A stretch of 64,000 nt of DNA from Diphasiastrum complanatum (Eukaryota; Streptophyta; Lycopodiopsida; Lycopodiales; Lycopodiaceae), in NCBI GenBank assembly GCA_029204225.1, contig CM055095.1, positions 22,772,633 through 22,836,632 of the forward strand. The letters are read 5' to 3'. Within the stretch, counting starts at the first letter, position 1. Each line of letters opens with the position of its first letter. The notes beneath the pieces were generated by a model. It saw only the letters and a list, made by a program, of their open reading frames with translations. It was not told the origin of the DNA and did no database searches. Below are positions 1 through 10,377 of the stretch, piece by piece. The translations under genes were made by a program, and so were the position numbers.

Positions 1-46
1 AGTTGGTTCATCTAACATTGAAGTAATAAAAGTGTAAGATGTGAAA

Positions 47-114
47 GATGAAGTGCCTTCACTTTGATCATCTTTGCCAGATGGCAAAGGTGATCAAAGT
101 GAAGGCACTTCATC
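47..114. repeat. Near-perfect 32-bp-arm hairpin
   Basis: Arms 47-78 and 83-114 are reverse complements with a single mismatch, separated by a 4-nt loop (agat). It lies in the segment of Copia alpha that would encode the linker between integrase and RT. No element termini or target duplication are seen beside it, so it looks like a local inverted duplication rather than a MITE. Confidence 0.85.
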
Positions 115-183
115 TCATATGTGAGCCTCAATGGCTGGCCCTTGCTCTTGTGGGTCTTCTTGGAGCTCTTGGAGTTCTTGAAT

Positions 184-1367
184 CTTGAGGTGGATCCTCA
201 AGTTCTTCATCACTTTGAAGCTACTCCTCCATCCTAGCATGGTCTTTGGCATCATGATGATTAGTAGCATTGTCATTCATTTCACAATCATGTCCTTCAA
301 AAAAATAACATCCCTACTCACTATTACTTTTTTAGTGATGGGATTGAAGACTCTATTGCTATTCTCACCATATCCCACAAAGATGCCTTTGATGGAGGTT
401 GCATCATCCTTATTCCTTGTATCCAAGGTTTGGTGTACATAGCAAATGGATCCAAAAATCTTGAGATCCTTGAGATTGGGCTTCTCACTAAATAGAGCTT
501 CATGTGGTGTGATTCCTCCAATGGCTTAGTTGAGCAATCTTTTGCATAAGATATTAGCACATGTGATTGCCTCACCCCAAAATGGTTTGGGTAGAGAAGC
601 ATCTAGCCTTAAGGCCTTAGCACACTCACAAAGAGATCTATTTCTCCTCTCACTCACTCCATTTTGTTAAGGGGTGTATGGACATGACAACTCCCTCTTT
701 ATGCCATTAGAATTACAAAAGTCAATCAACTTATTGGAGATATATTCACCTCCAGTATCACTTCTTAATACCTTGATCCTGGTACTAAGTTGATTTTCTA
801 TCAAAGTTTTGAACTTTACAAAACAATCATACACCATAGATTTGCTAGACAAGAGGTACATCCAACAATATCTAGAATAGTCATCAATGAAGATTACATA
901 GTACTTGGCACCACCATTAGATTCTTGTGAAAAACTATGAACATCCGAATCGATGATTATAAGAGGAGTGTTGTATCTTGATGTAGATCTAGAGAAAGGT
1001 AGCTTATGAGCCTTTGAGAGGCTACAAGCCTCACATCGCCTTCCACACTTTGACAAATGCTTGGGGAGGCCAAGTGCAAACTCCTTTGCACACATTGTTT
1101 CCATAGCTTTGAAGTTGGGGTGGCCCAACCTTCTCTGCCATAGCTCCAAATTAGAGATATCCACCTTTGCCAAATTCACACTCTCCATAGTAACATTAGC
1201 ATATAGTTTAAACAATCTACCTTGTTTAAAACCCTTTGCTATGCATTCATCATTTCTAAGGATGGAATGAACTTCATGCTTAAATTGTACATTAAGGCCA
1301 TTATCCATTAATTGGCCAACATTTAATAAATTCTTGGTTAACTTAGGAACAAAAAGGACGTTCTATT
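184..1367 (-). pseudogene. Copia GAG-pre-integrase and integrase
   Basis: The longest intact piece is 667-1308. In order it shows a GAG-pre-integrase segment (GRLFKLY), a zinc-binding HHCC-like N-terminus (RRLGHPN, then CEAC, then AHKLPF) and the integrase core with FIDDYSRYCW and RSDTGGEY. The frame continues after a nonsense codon near 664, where YTP would be followed by QNG, into the C-terminal integrase region, which has a further stop. Copia integrase inserts the cDNA copy. The accumulated stops show this copy is not functional. Confidence 0.85.
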
Positions 1368-1383
1368 TAAGGATGATAAAAGG

Positions 1384-1959
1384 GCCCTGACAAAATACTT
1401 CTACATTCCTAGGTACTTGCGTGTGGATCCCTATTATCTACCAATTCAACACAAAGAAGTAGGGCAAGAGGTGCAAGATCCCAATGCCCTTCTAAAATTG
1501 GCCGATTATTCCTAATTTCAGGAGATGGATGATCTAACCAAACTTCAAGTACACGCTGGAACAGTTTTTTCAGAAGAACCATCACTCTGTTGACCCCACG
1601 GTGTGCCAGGTGGCTCTGAATTGCATGGAGTTGTCTCTCCTAAGTTATGTTGAGCTCCATTGGGACCACTCCTTAGGACCCTTTTTTTTTTTAATCCCAA
1701 CCCCCCCTTTCCAAGCTTGAAGTGGCAAGACAAACTCATTGTTGCTCGGATTTATTATAGAGCAGCAATGACAACTTCCCAACATGTAGCACAAGTAGAG
1801 TTGCAACACACTCAATGGTTGCCCCGTAGTTTCCATGTCTTTGGCCCACTAAAGGATGAGAACACATTAAGTGCCAAGGCAATGGAGGGCTACGAAAAAC
1901 TCATCCAAGAAATATGGAAGTCATATTTGAAAGCTGGAGCTACAAGAGTCCCTCTTTAA
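1384..1959 (+). pseudogene. Unrecognised coding-like segment inserted in Copia alpha
   Basis: The plus strand reads open for 44 codons from about 1384 (KYFYIPRYLRVDPYYLP), then, past a few stops, for 99 codons at 1660-1959 ending in a stop. The second part is rich in aromatic and charged residues and ends KSYLKAGATRVPL. Neither part resembles Copia proteins. It sits exactly where the protease of Copia alpha should be. I do not recognise the family. The internal stops suggest a decayed gene or transposon fragment. Confidence 0.35.
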
Positions 1960-2740
1960 AAAAAATTGCCATGGGACTAGCAACTAATTATTAGCAGGGT
2001 AGTGTGGGGGTTGGAATACAAGGCCTAAGGGGCATCTCAATGGAGCCCAAGATAATTTACAAGGACATGTCCTCTGTAAATAACCATTTTTGTTAAGTAA
2101 TGGTCCAAGTATGGCATCCTACATATATAAGCCCATTAGTAGTTAGTGATGTTAAGCATCCTGCGAGTGTAAGTCCGATGTAAGTCCAACTTGGGGTGCC
2201 ATTAGTTTACTAGGAACAAGAAAACAGTTTTGTCAAGTCTCAAGGTTAAAACTTAGACTTAAAAAGTTTATAAAAGTCAAAATCAAGTTTTCAAAAAGAG
2301 ACTTGCATTGTATTTTGAGACTTGAATTGCCATGTCCCATAAGCAAATGTGGAAATGGAGACCTACAAGTTTCTATAAGAAGAAACCCCACTCTATGTAA
2401 TTTTCATCCATAATACAAGAGAACAAAGTTCTGTCATTTTGGGTCCACAAGTGCTCTACTTTGGTGTTTGGCTAATTTCAGCTTGACTTTGTGTTTTATG
2501 CTATGTTTCTAAGTTCTTACTAATTTAGTTCCTAGTTTAGCATGTGTGTTTGCTTCTAAAGTCTTCTTGTTAAAGTTATTTTTTAATGTTGCTTAGAGAG
2601 AGAGGGTTAGAGAGCATGGAGCCCATGTTAGAGCAGAGAAAAGAGAGAGAAAAGAGAGGAAAAAGAAAGAGAAAAGAGAGAGCTAGATGAAGAAAAAATG
2701 GAGATCATAAGAGACTTATTTTTCACTCTCCTCTCCCTCA
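1960..2740 (+). repeat. Probable LTR fragment
   Basis: There is no ORF. It contains CATCCTACATATATAAGCCC at about 2117-2136, a TATA-box-like block also found in the LTRs ending at 27530, 55797 and 59571 and in the fragment near 20930. Downstream is the usual plant LTR leader texture. From 2595 it grades into GA/AG-rich low-complexity sequence before the Copia gag begins. Its ends cannot be defined. Confidence 0.45.
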
Positions 2741-2755
2741 CCTTCACCCTCATCA

Positions 2756-3245
2756 CATAGATTTGCTTGCTTGAAAATTTTCTTCTTCTTAAAACACTTG
2801 GAGGCAAAATGTCCCGTCTTACCACAAAAGAAGCATTTCATTCTGGATTTATCTTTCTTGCCACTTGTTGATGGTTGTGATGAACCATCATCACCTTCTT
2901 ATTTGGATTTGTCCTTCTTCTTGTTGAATGGATTCTTGCCTTTTCCTTTGATGAAGAGAGCCTTCTCCTCACCACCATCCTTGATCTTGAGTTGTCCCAT
3001 CCTTGAGAGTTTGTGCTCGTGTTTACTTTCCTCGGCCACTAGGACTCCTTGTAGACTCTCCATTGATGGGAATTCAACTTGGAGTGCATAAGATTGTACA
3101 AGACTAGCAAAGTCATTACTTAGTCCATTCAATACAACTTGGACAAGTCCCTTTTGGTTGATTGAATCACCAATGCATGGAAGCTCTCTATGATAATCTT
3201 TCACTCTCAAAACATAGTTTTGAGCACTCTCATCACTCTTTTGGG
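2756..3245 (-). pseudogene. Copia gag with CCHC zinc knuckle
   Basis: The open part (2899-3210) is the middle of a UBN2/Ty1-type gag (VQVVLNGLSNDFASLVQS) and ends in a lysine-rich stretch. A further stop separates it from a zinc knuckle at about 2794-2835 reading CFFCGKTGHFASKC, the canonical CX2CX4HX4C. Gag forms the virus-like particle and the knuckle binds RNA. The N-terminal third of gag is missing. Confidence 0.85.
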
Positions 3246-3789
3246 AACTCTAATTTCCAAATGGAATAGATAGAGGGAGTCAATCTCTCACTTGATCTCC
3301 AAGCATGTATGATTGTACATTATAAAAAATACATGATTATTTTCAAATTTGGAAGATCAATCAAACAAGCTTTGCATCTAGACAAGAGCATATGAACACA
3401 AGATAAGATCAAGCAATAAAGTCAAGCAATTTTTGCATTTATTGAATGAAAAAACTAAGTGTTATAGATTCTTTTAGAGAGAAAAAAAACATGAACTCTC
3501 AGGGTAGAGAGAGAATGGTATTGAGCTCTCAGCTTTGTACCGATGCCTCAAAATATCTATCTTCTCATTATGTGATTTGCAATCTCACAATTTCACATAC
3601 TTAGATTTGAAGTTCAAAACTACTCTTAGGGTTAGCCAAACTTAGAGTTTAGGCCTTCCCTAGCAAGGGGCAACCTCTTGAATGTGATTGGCCCATATGT
3701 ATGGCATAGATTAAGTGGTTCACCATTTAAATGCACTCAAGATCTTCTAAATTCTAGGCATTGATTTTGCATTGATTTTGGCTCGCCAT
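3246..3789. other. Intergenic, no gene seen
   Basis: AT-rich sequence between two Copia remnants. No ORF, tandem array or recognisable LTR terminus was seen. It may contain decayed Copia leader or LTR sequence upstream of the minus-strand gag. Confidence 0.4.
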
Positions 3790-4272
3790 GGAGCTTGAGT
3801 TCTAATCAATAATCCGTTTCTATTCTTTTTCTTTTCTGCTCTACTCACGCACATTCTCTGTGTGTATTTTGCTCCAAAAAAATAGTTTATATCTCCATTG
3901 TGTGGAGTTTACAAGATAGCTAAATAGAGAATTACAAGAGTAGTTATTGCTAATCAACTAATCAGTTACTCTCCGTTATTGCTAACTGTTTCGGTTGAGC
4001 GTGAAGTTTAAGGCTCCACGCTCGTTGAGCTGCCAGCTGGCAGCACGAAAGATTTTCTTTCATTTCTTTGCGTTTCGTGTCGTGTCTTTGTCTTTCTGGT
4101 CCTGAAGGCATGTTTGACTTTTGAAAATCATTTGACTTTTGAGTTTCACTTCGCTTCGTGTCTTAGAGTTTTCAGATCCGTTGACTTTCGTGAATTGTTC
4201 GTCGTTCGAACTTCGCTTTGTGCCGTTTCATTTCGCGTTGTGACAAAGTTGCAGGAGTCACAAATTTCGACA
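3790..4272 (-). repeat. 3' LTR of Copia beta
   Basis: The start (minus strand TGTCGAAA, at 4272) is fixed by the adjacent polypurine tract. The other end, near 3790 (TGGAGCTT on plus), is a guess from the TG/CA rule because no second LTR copy is present for comparison. Confidence 0.45.
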
Positions 4273-5660
4273 CTCCCTCTTGAACCTTGCAACTTTGCAC
4301 GTTTAATCCAATTGGCTTTCTTTGCTTTGTGAAGAGTGGCTTGTTGAGCGGCTTCGTGAGCAGATCTGCAATCATGTCTTCAGATTTTATGTACTAGACC
4401 TGGAGCTCTCCTTTTGAGATCAAATCTCAAATGTGATGGTACTTCAGAGGTATGTGGTTTGTCTTGGAATGGAAGACAGGATCCTGGGACAGATAGATGG
4501 CACTTTGAGAGTCTATCATCATCGTGCATTGTCCTCCTTGTGATATCCCAATTGTCTCCAGCATCATATGCAACCACACTACCTCGTTCGCCACACTACC
4601 TCGTTCACCACCCTTGAAGCTGCGACATATTCAGCTTCGCAAGAGGATTGAGCTACCAAGATTTGCTTTTTTCATATCCAGTTGATTGTTGCTCCACACA
4701 CTATTGAACATCCTCCAGTTACAGACTTGCTGTCATCTTTGCAGCTTGCCCAGCTTGCATCACTATAGTGGTGCAGCTCGAATCCTTTCTTTCGTTTTCT
4801 ACTCTGTAGATTAATCCCATATTGTGGGTACCCTTCAGATATTGTAGGATTCGTTTTGCCATTTGCCAATGTGCCATGCCAGGATTGGAAGAGAATTGGC
4901 TTAAAGCATAAACAGAGAAAGCTAGATCGGATCTGGTACAAATTGCAAGGTACATCAAACTACCGATTAGGTTTTGGTATGGTATACCTGCCATCTTCTG
5001 TTTTTGTTCTTCTATTTTTGGACAATCCTGCTTTGTCAGCTTGGCTCCAACTATCATTGGCGTGGCCTTTTCTTTGTAGTCCATCATGTGGTACTGCTTC
5101 AACACTTTTCTGGCATATTCTGACTAACTCAAGTGCATTTTTCCCTTTATTCGATCTCTATTGTCTTCGGCCCGAGGCAGTTTATTGCTTCTCCCAGATC
5201 TGTGATTTCATAATTCTCAGAAATCTGACTCTTTGTGTCCTCGATTAGTATCAAGGAATTACAGTCTGGTTGTGTAGGATTGAAGTCTAGAGACTTCAGA
5301 AGACCATCAAGCTTCTTGTACCAAGCTCGTGATGCCTGCTTTAGACCATAAATGCATCTCTGCAGCCGACAGACATATTGTCGATTGTCGGGGTCTTCAA
5401 ATCCTTCAGGCTGTTTCATGAAGATTTCCTCCTCTAGATCCCCGCGGAATAAGGCTATCTTTACATCAATCTGGTTAATTTCAGAGATTGTATTGTGTAG
5501 CGTATGCAAGGAGTAGTCGTATGCTTGTCATCTTGACCATCGACAAATATGTGTCGAAATAATCAACACCATATCTCTGTGTGTAGCCCTTTGCGACAAG
5601 CCTTGCCTTGTAACGGCCAACAGTGCCATCTGATTTCATTTTATTTTTGTACACTTTTAG
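4172..5660 (-). pseudogene. Copia reverse transcriptase and RNase H
   Basis: The RT is recognised by [17 protein letters not shown] at about 5600, FMKQPEGF and IYGLKQASRAWYKK in 5147-5509, then a short deletion that removes the YVDD catalytic motif before ITDLGEA. RNase H follows in 4672-5105 (TRSDLAFSV, then SDASWASCKDDSKSVTGG) and the terminal IADLLTKPLNKPL block in 4172-4375. The frame is broken several times and the catalytic YVDD is lost, so the copy is inactive. Confidence 0.85.
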
Positions 5661-5667
5661 ATCAGTT

Positions 5668-6844
5668 AGATTGTATTTATTGTATGTTCACTGGGAGAAT
5701 AGACACGCTTGCCACTCTAAGGGCTAATACGGATGCATTCACGTATGTGAGTGAGTATATAGATGAAACTTTGAAGCCTTATGCCATACAAATTCCTGGC
5801 TCAACTATCATGGGGATTCCATATAACTTGCTTAGTTATATATGGAAAGGAGATCGACCCTTTATTGCTCGTCTCAACAGATTTATTAGTCACTTGGGTA
5901 ACGATCATTACTTGGAGCTGACCAAGGATCAGCTGAAAACTTTTGATCTTGAAAGTGTAGGAAGGAAGTTTCTATCCGGTGAGATTACGATTACCTTAAT
6001 GAGTTTCCAGCGACTATGGCCTGCAACGAACACAATAATAGTGAGCAGGTGAACGGGATGCACGACCCGGGTGAAGAGGAAGATTTATCCGCGGAGCATG
6101 AAGCAGTCTTGGCTGAGCAAGAAGCAACAGGTGCATCCACATCAGCGGAGCTAGAAGATATAGATGAGTCCGATGATGTCATGCTTCGAATCCATGGCCT
6201 TGCTCCAATCATCATTGATGGGCAAGAGTATGTGCTCATGCATGACTTGCAACATATTCTCGGTTTGCGAGAAGATGAGATGTTGACAGCGTTGGTAAAT
6301 TTGCAGAATGGCACTTCCACTTTCGACCACACCCAGCTTGATGACACGTAGTGTTTGTTATGTTTGTTTGTCTTCATTATACTCATTTTGCAATAATTTG
6401 AACCAAATGCAGGATGCAGTGGAGCTTGATGCATTTGCTATGCGAAGGGGTGGCGTTCGGGAGAAAGTTGAAGCAAGAACTCTGGACAGGTCTTTGGCCC
6501 ACTACATTGGGAACTTGCCCAACAACTTTATTTTCTGCCTTAGCAACAAGTACAGTCCAGATGGACCGACGGAGCTTTTTAAATGCAAAGCACTCTCCAA
6601 GCACATTGGTGAGGTGGAGTTGTCACCGTCAGCGCCAAAGGCTTACTGTGTCCTCCGAAAAGTCGTTTTGAATGATTTCTGCCCAGGATTCAAGACCTGG
6701 CTCATTCTCTCGGGTTTAATTGGCCCTTATGAGAATGAGAGTGATGCTCCTAAATTAGCATTAGAAATATTAAAACCAGTACTATCATCAGAAAAGCGAT
6801 CAGAGAAGCTGGATTCCCGTCTGAAGGAAATGGACCGAATGTGA
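5668..6844 (+). CDS. Unrecognised protein, probably two or more exons
   Basis: The plus strand shows a coding-like segment at about 5690-5994 ([28 protein letters not shown]), a second from about 5996 to 6294 (acidic, [16 protein letters not shown], then [20 protein letters not shown]) and a third at 6413-6844 ending [14 protein letters not shown] phase-0 intron 6295-6412 (GTAAAT to ATGCAG) joins the last two in frame. A one-base frame change or tiny intron lies near 5985. A polyadenylation signal AATAAA overlaps the stop at 6844. The N-terminus is unclear because the sequence abuts Copia beta near 5660. I do not recognise the family. It is not an LTR-element protein and is convergent with the histone-like gene. 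Confidence 0.5.
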
Positions 6845-7036
6845 ATAAAAATTTTGTCGTTTTTTTTTCTTGTGGACTCTCCTAATTATTTGTTGTAATT
6901 GTATGATGTGCTATTCTTTGAATTTAAAATTTAATTTTTTTTTCTCTGATAAAAATTTCTTTTGTCTTTTTCGTGGCGTGAAAATCATGCAAGGGCGCGA
7001 CCAGGGGCCGTTTGACCAGGTCAAAATGGCATCCCA

Positions 7037-7162
7037 TAGTACTGAAAATTTTAAATCACTGCATTCACATAGATGGTACTAAAATTTTCAAATCACTGCA
7101 TTCACATAAACAATACTGAAATCAGATATTAAACTCAATCACAGCAATTTGCATTCACATAA
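7037..7162. repeat. About 38-bp imperfect tandem repeat, 2-3 copies
   Basis: The unit contains TACTGAAAATTTT then AAATCACTGCATTCACATA, repeated at about 7037 and 7076, with a diverged third copy ending GCATTCACATAAC at about 7162. It lies between the 3' ends of two convergent genes. Confidence 0.7.
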
Positions 7163-7233
7163 CCTGAAATTCTTCAATATACTTGACACCAAATCTTTAG
7201 TATAATAAAAATAAAATCATGTACATGATATTT

Positions 7234-8417
7234 TTAATTGCACTCTCTCCTTAGACTTCTAGCTAGGTGGAGATCCTTCGGGAGTATTGTGACTCTCTTC
7301 TCATGGACTGCACACAAAAATGAGTCCTCAAAAAGTTGCGTTAGGTACATTTCCGCAGACTCTTGTATCGTAGACACATCATCTGCCATAACTCTATTCC
7401 CCAAGGAAAATTCATCGATTATTTTCTTTACAAGCCTCACAAATGGGACCTTAGGTATCAGAAATTTTACAGACTTCTGATAACTCCGTATATCTTGGAG
7501 CCACTTTGCGAGCCTGCGCTTCCTACGCGGTCGAGGAGGTAGTGGTTGCATCTTGCGAAGCTCCTTTCCAGCCCATGGTGCTGCACGAGGGGCCGGCCTA
7601 CCCCTGCCATGCTCTACAGTCCTACTTGGGCTAGCTGCAACAGAACTTGGAGGTGGTGGATGTGGAGGTGGTAGTGGAGGTGGTGGTGGAGGTGGTGGTG
7701 GAGGCGATGGAGGCGGAGGTGGTGGAGGCGATGTTGGCGGTGTGGGCAGTGGTGATGGCTGCTGAGCTGCAGGGTTCCGTCGCTTTGATGTAGAGCCTGC
7801 CTTGCGATGATTCTTTTTTTTTTTTTTTCGCTCGTGTGCTCCTCTCCCTGACCATCTGTGTATCGCCTTCTACTTCATCCTTGTTGTATGCGACAGCGGG
7901 TGCCCTCATCAGAACCACCCTCCAGTAACAACATCATCGGACCCATCACCGGGCCGTGACTTGGGGGTGACACGGTAGGTGTGGTGTCACCCGATATCCT
8001 CAAATCTGCTGTGTCCATGCCCATTGCTAGTGGAAATGGGTCGAAGAATGCATCATTAAGAACCGACAACTCACCCGATGCCACAAGCTCCTCATCCAGG
8101 AACTTCATTGTGTCCTCCCGCTTGGTTGCCATCGGGGAAGGGCTTTTTTGTCGTGGTGGCTGCTGCTGCTGCTGGTCTTCTTGCGGGGGCTACTTACTCT
8201 GGTCCTCCTGTGTAGCTGCTGTGTGGGCCATGTCCTCTTCAGCTTCATGCTGAGTGGCCGGATCATCCTGAGATGCTGTTGGGCTGCAACTCCTACTCCT
8301 GCTTCTGCTCCCCTGTCTCTCTCTCTCATCTAGGGTGGCTAGTGCATCCCTATGGAGCAATGCAGTCACTCTGGGATCTCTAGCCGTTTGTTTCGTCTGT
8401 GCCATTTCCTCCGACAT
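7234..8417 (-). CDS. Divergent histone H3-like protein with long proline-rich linker
   Basis: Exon 1 is 8417-8198, the intron 8197-7848 (GTAAGT to GGTCAG) and exon 2 7847-7234. The phases match and give a 277-residue frame. The second ATG (8405) would place AQTKQTAR at the mature N-terminus, the H3 tail ARTKQTAR with R2 changed to Q, Lys4 kept, and DPR instead of KS after it. A Ser/Arg-rich and acidic segment, a lysine run, a proline-rich linker and a basic stretch follow. Exon 2 ends in a full H3 fold: IRSYQKSVKFLIP, VPFVRLVKKIIDEF, AEMYLTQLFEDSFLCAVHEK, RVTILPKDLHLARSLRREC. Loop 1 has the canonical H3 length, so a CENH3 assignment is not clear. Inferred role: chromatin protein or H3 variant. 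Open frame and splice signals argue for a real gene, but expression is unproven. Confidence 0.75.
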
Positions 8418-8913
8418 TGGTTAGCCTTTGAAAACGTATCAGAGAACACGAGAGCTGAAAAATAGAGACTTATCCAAACTAGCAGTTGAAGTGTATCTCT
8501 TCGATGACAAACCTGATACACTGCTCCACAACTACAATGGCTTGATCAAAATTGACTTACCGACTGCAAATCCACAAAACAATCACACTCACCACTCACC
8601 AAGAGCATCCAAAGTGTGATTATCGACCCGTTCTTCATCCTCTGCGTGTCCCACACACAGCTCGTCCAATGCAAGTCCGCTATCTTGCCCAATGGCTTTC
8701 AACTAGCACCACCTCGCACTTCCATCACCTGTGACCACCAATATGTGTGTATTTAGCAGATTGGCCAACTCTATTTTAGAGGATGACATTGTGATGCAAC
8801 TAAGAACACTAATTTACCAGCTAACTAGTAGTCTAATTGAACAGGACAAGCTAAATTACGAGGAAAGAAATTTCAACAAAGCAAGAAGTGACAACAAAAT
8901 GAAAACCGCCACT

Positions 8914-8924
8914 CTTATATAGAC
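8914..8924 (-). promoter_or_regulatory. TATA box candidate for the H3-like gene
   Basis: The minus strand reads TCTATATAAGA here, about 500 bp upstream of the H3-like start codon. If used, it implies a 5' leader of roughly 460 nt, possibly with an intron. The stretch 8418-8913 has no ORF of its own. Confidence 0.4.
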
Positions 8925-9687
8925 GGACGTCTTTTCAAAAATAAATATTATTATAAAACAAAATAAAGCAATTTCTATTTATAACAACAATCCAATTCGT
9001 CAGTAATATTTATCACAAAGGAATATTCAAATTACAATCCAACATAAATTGCTTCTATTCCATCTCATCAGTTTTCGTAGCTTCTCTAGCATTGGTTTCC
9101 AAAACATTGGATGTTGGTGTCCTCGGCATCCATCTCTTTCCAACTCAGACTCTAAACATCCTCCATTCTTGATGCCTTGTTTTAGCATTAGAGGATTGCC
9201 ATGCCGTCTTTCTAACTGAATTTGAATTGGAGATCATTGAACTCAACTCTTCAGTTCTTGTGTTTTGAAAGTGTCCTCGGCCCAAAACTCCTCTGTAAAA
9301 CCATTGGAATATCTCAACCAATGCATTACTAAGACCCTTTCCTCCGCCATGGCGTGAATTTTTTAAATATGTAGCCTTTGCCCTGTAATGACTCTTTTCC
9401 ATGCCTTGCGTATTCCAGATAGCTAATGATCCATAGGTTTTCATAAACCAAGTCCATGAGCATAGAAGATGTGCTGTTCATAGAAAATTTGTATTAGTTT
9501 AAATTTTTATAAATACATAAATACGAAAGTAAAAAATATGAGACACACATACTATGTAGTGAGCTATGTGTGTTTCTCCCCATGCATAGATCATCAATTC
9601 AGTAAATGTTTTGACTTCTCTTGCGTATCTATACAAATCTTCATCTCTCACAATTTTTTTGTTGATAGTTTGTGACAAGGCATCAAA

Positions 9688-10364
9688 TGTGAAAGATTCA
9701 ACTAGTTTCATCACATTTTGCAATAGTTCCATATTTGGCATATTGAGGCCAAAGCTTGTTTTAGACTTAGAGGTTGACTTTTCAAAGTTCATTAGTCTAA
9801 ATTTCATTTGAATAAACACTTTTTGAAAGTGTGGGAAAGTTAGAATGCGAGTTTGAGTAGATTCAATTTGAATAGTTGGGTACATTGAATCTAGACCCAA
9901 AATTAGTAGGGTTAGCATTTTGGTGGGAAAGCCAAGTGGCCAAATAGGGTTTGGACCTGCTATAAAAGGATGTAGCTCATGAAGAGAGTGATATTCTCTC
10001 TTATCTATCTCATTTCATGCTTATACATGGTTCTCTTGGGTTCTACTATCCATTGGTGCACTATCTTGGTGCACTATCCATTGGTGTACTATCTTGGTGA
10101 TTGATTGCAATTCTATGTGTAGAATGATCTATATTTGTTATTTTTGGATCCACACGTGTGAAATACAGTAGCTTGCTAGTTTTGTACGGACAACAACAGT
10201 ATATAATCATTTCATTCAAGTTTGATCAAGTTCTATTGGTGTTTGCATCTCAATTTGTGTGTAGATGCTAATTTTTCTACATTGGTGAGATTGGTAGTGT
10301 ATTTTTCTTTCTAACCAAAGATCATTCAAGTAGATTGGATCTTAAGGATCTAAAATCTTTCACA
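9688..10364 (+). repeat. 5' LTR of Copia 1
   Basis: 677 bp, TG to CA, with a TATA box (TATAAAAG) at 9961-9968. It is longer than the 3' copy mainly because of a local duplication of the TCCATTGGTG and ACTATCTTGG motifs around 10050-10100. Confidence 0.95.
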
Positions 10365-10377
10365 CGGTATCAGAGCT
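10365..10377 (+). other. Primer binding site, tRNA-Met type
   Basis: CGGTATCAGAGC directly follows the LTR and differs from the usual TGGTATCAGAGC by its first base. This is the minus-strand priming site of Copia elements. Confidence 0.85.

Larger units (their letters stand above)
1..3245 (-). mobile_element. Ty1/Copia remnant (alpha), interrupted
   Basis: On the minus strand gag (2756-3245) lies upstream of GAG-pre-integrase and integrase (184-1367), the Copia order. The region that should hold the protease, 1370-2740, is replaced by unrelated sequence. The element runs off the left edge of the window, so RT and the 3' LTR are not seen. It carries several nonsense changes and is dead. The gag resembles that of the Copia elements at 33924 and 28596, so it belongs to the same broad lineage. 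Confidence 0.85.
3790..5660 (-). mobile_element. Ty1/Copia 3' half (beta)
   Basis: The minus strand carries the RT start near 5660, RT, RNase H, a polypurine tract at 4273-4281 (aagagggag on the minus strand) and then an LTR starting TGTCGAAA at 4272. The 5' half is absent: homology stops abruptly near 5660, where the unrelated plus-strand gene begins. Copia alpha and beta are probably separate insertions. Confidence 0.8.

Noticed and set aside
7037-7162. CRISPR-like array
   Set aside because: Only two to three imperfect adjacent units without spacers, in a plant nuclear context.
7553-7765. Glycine-rich plus-strand ORF
   Set aside because: It is the antisense of the proline-rich linker of the H3-like gene, which has splice signals and a histone fold to support it.
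7234-8417. Calling the H3-like gene CENH3
   Set aside because: Loop 1 of the fold has the canonical H3 length rather than the longer CENH3 loop, and no diagnostic CENH3 residues were clear. Left as H3-like.
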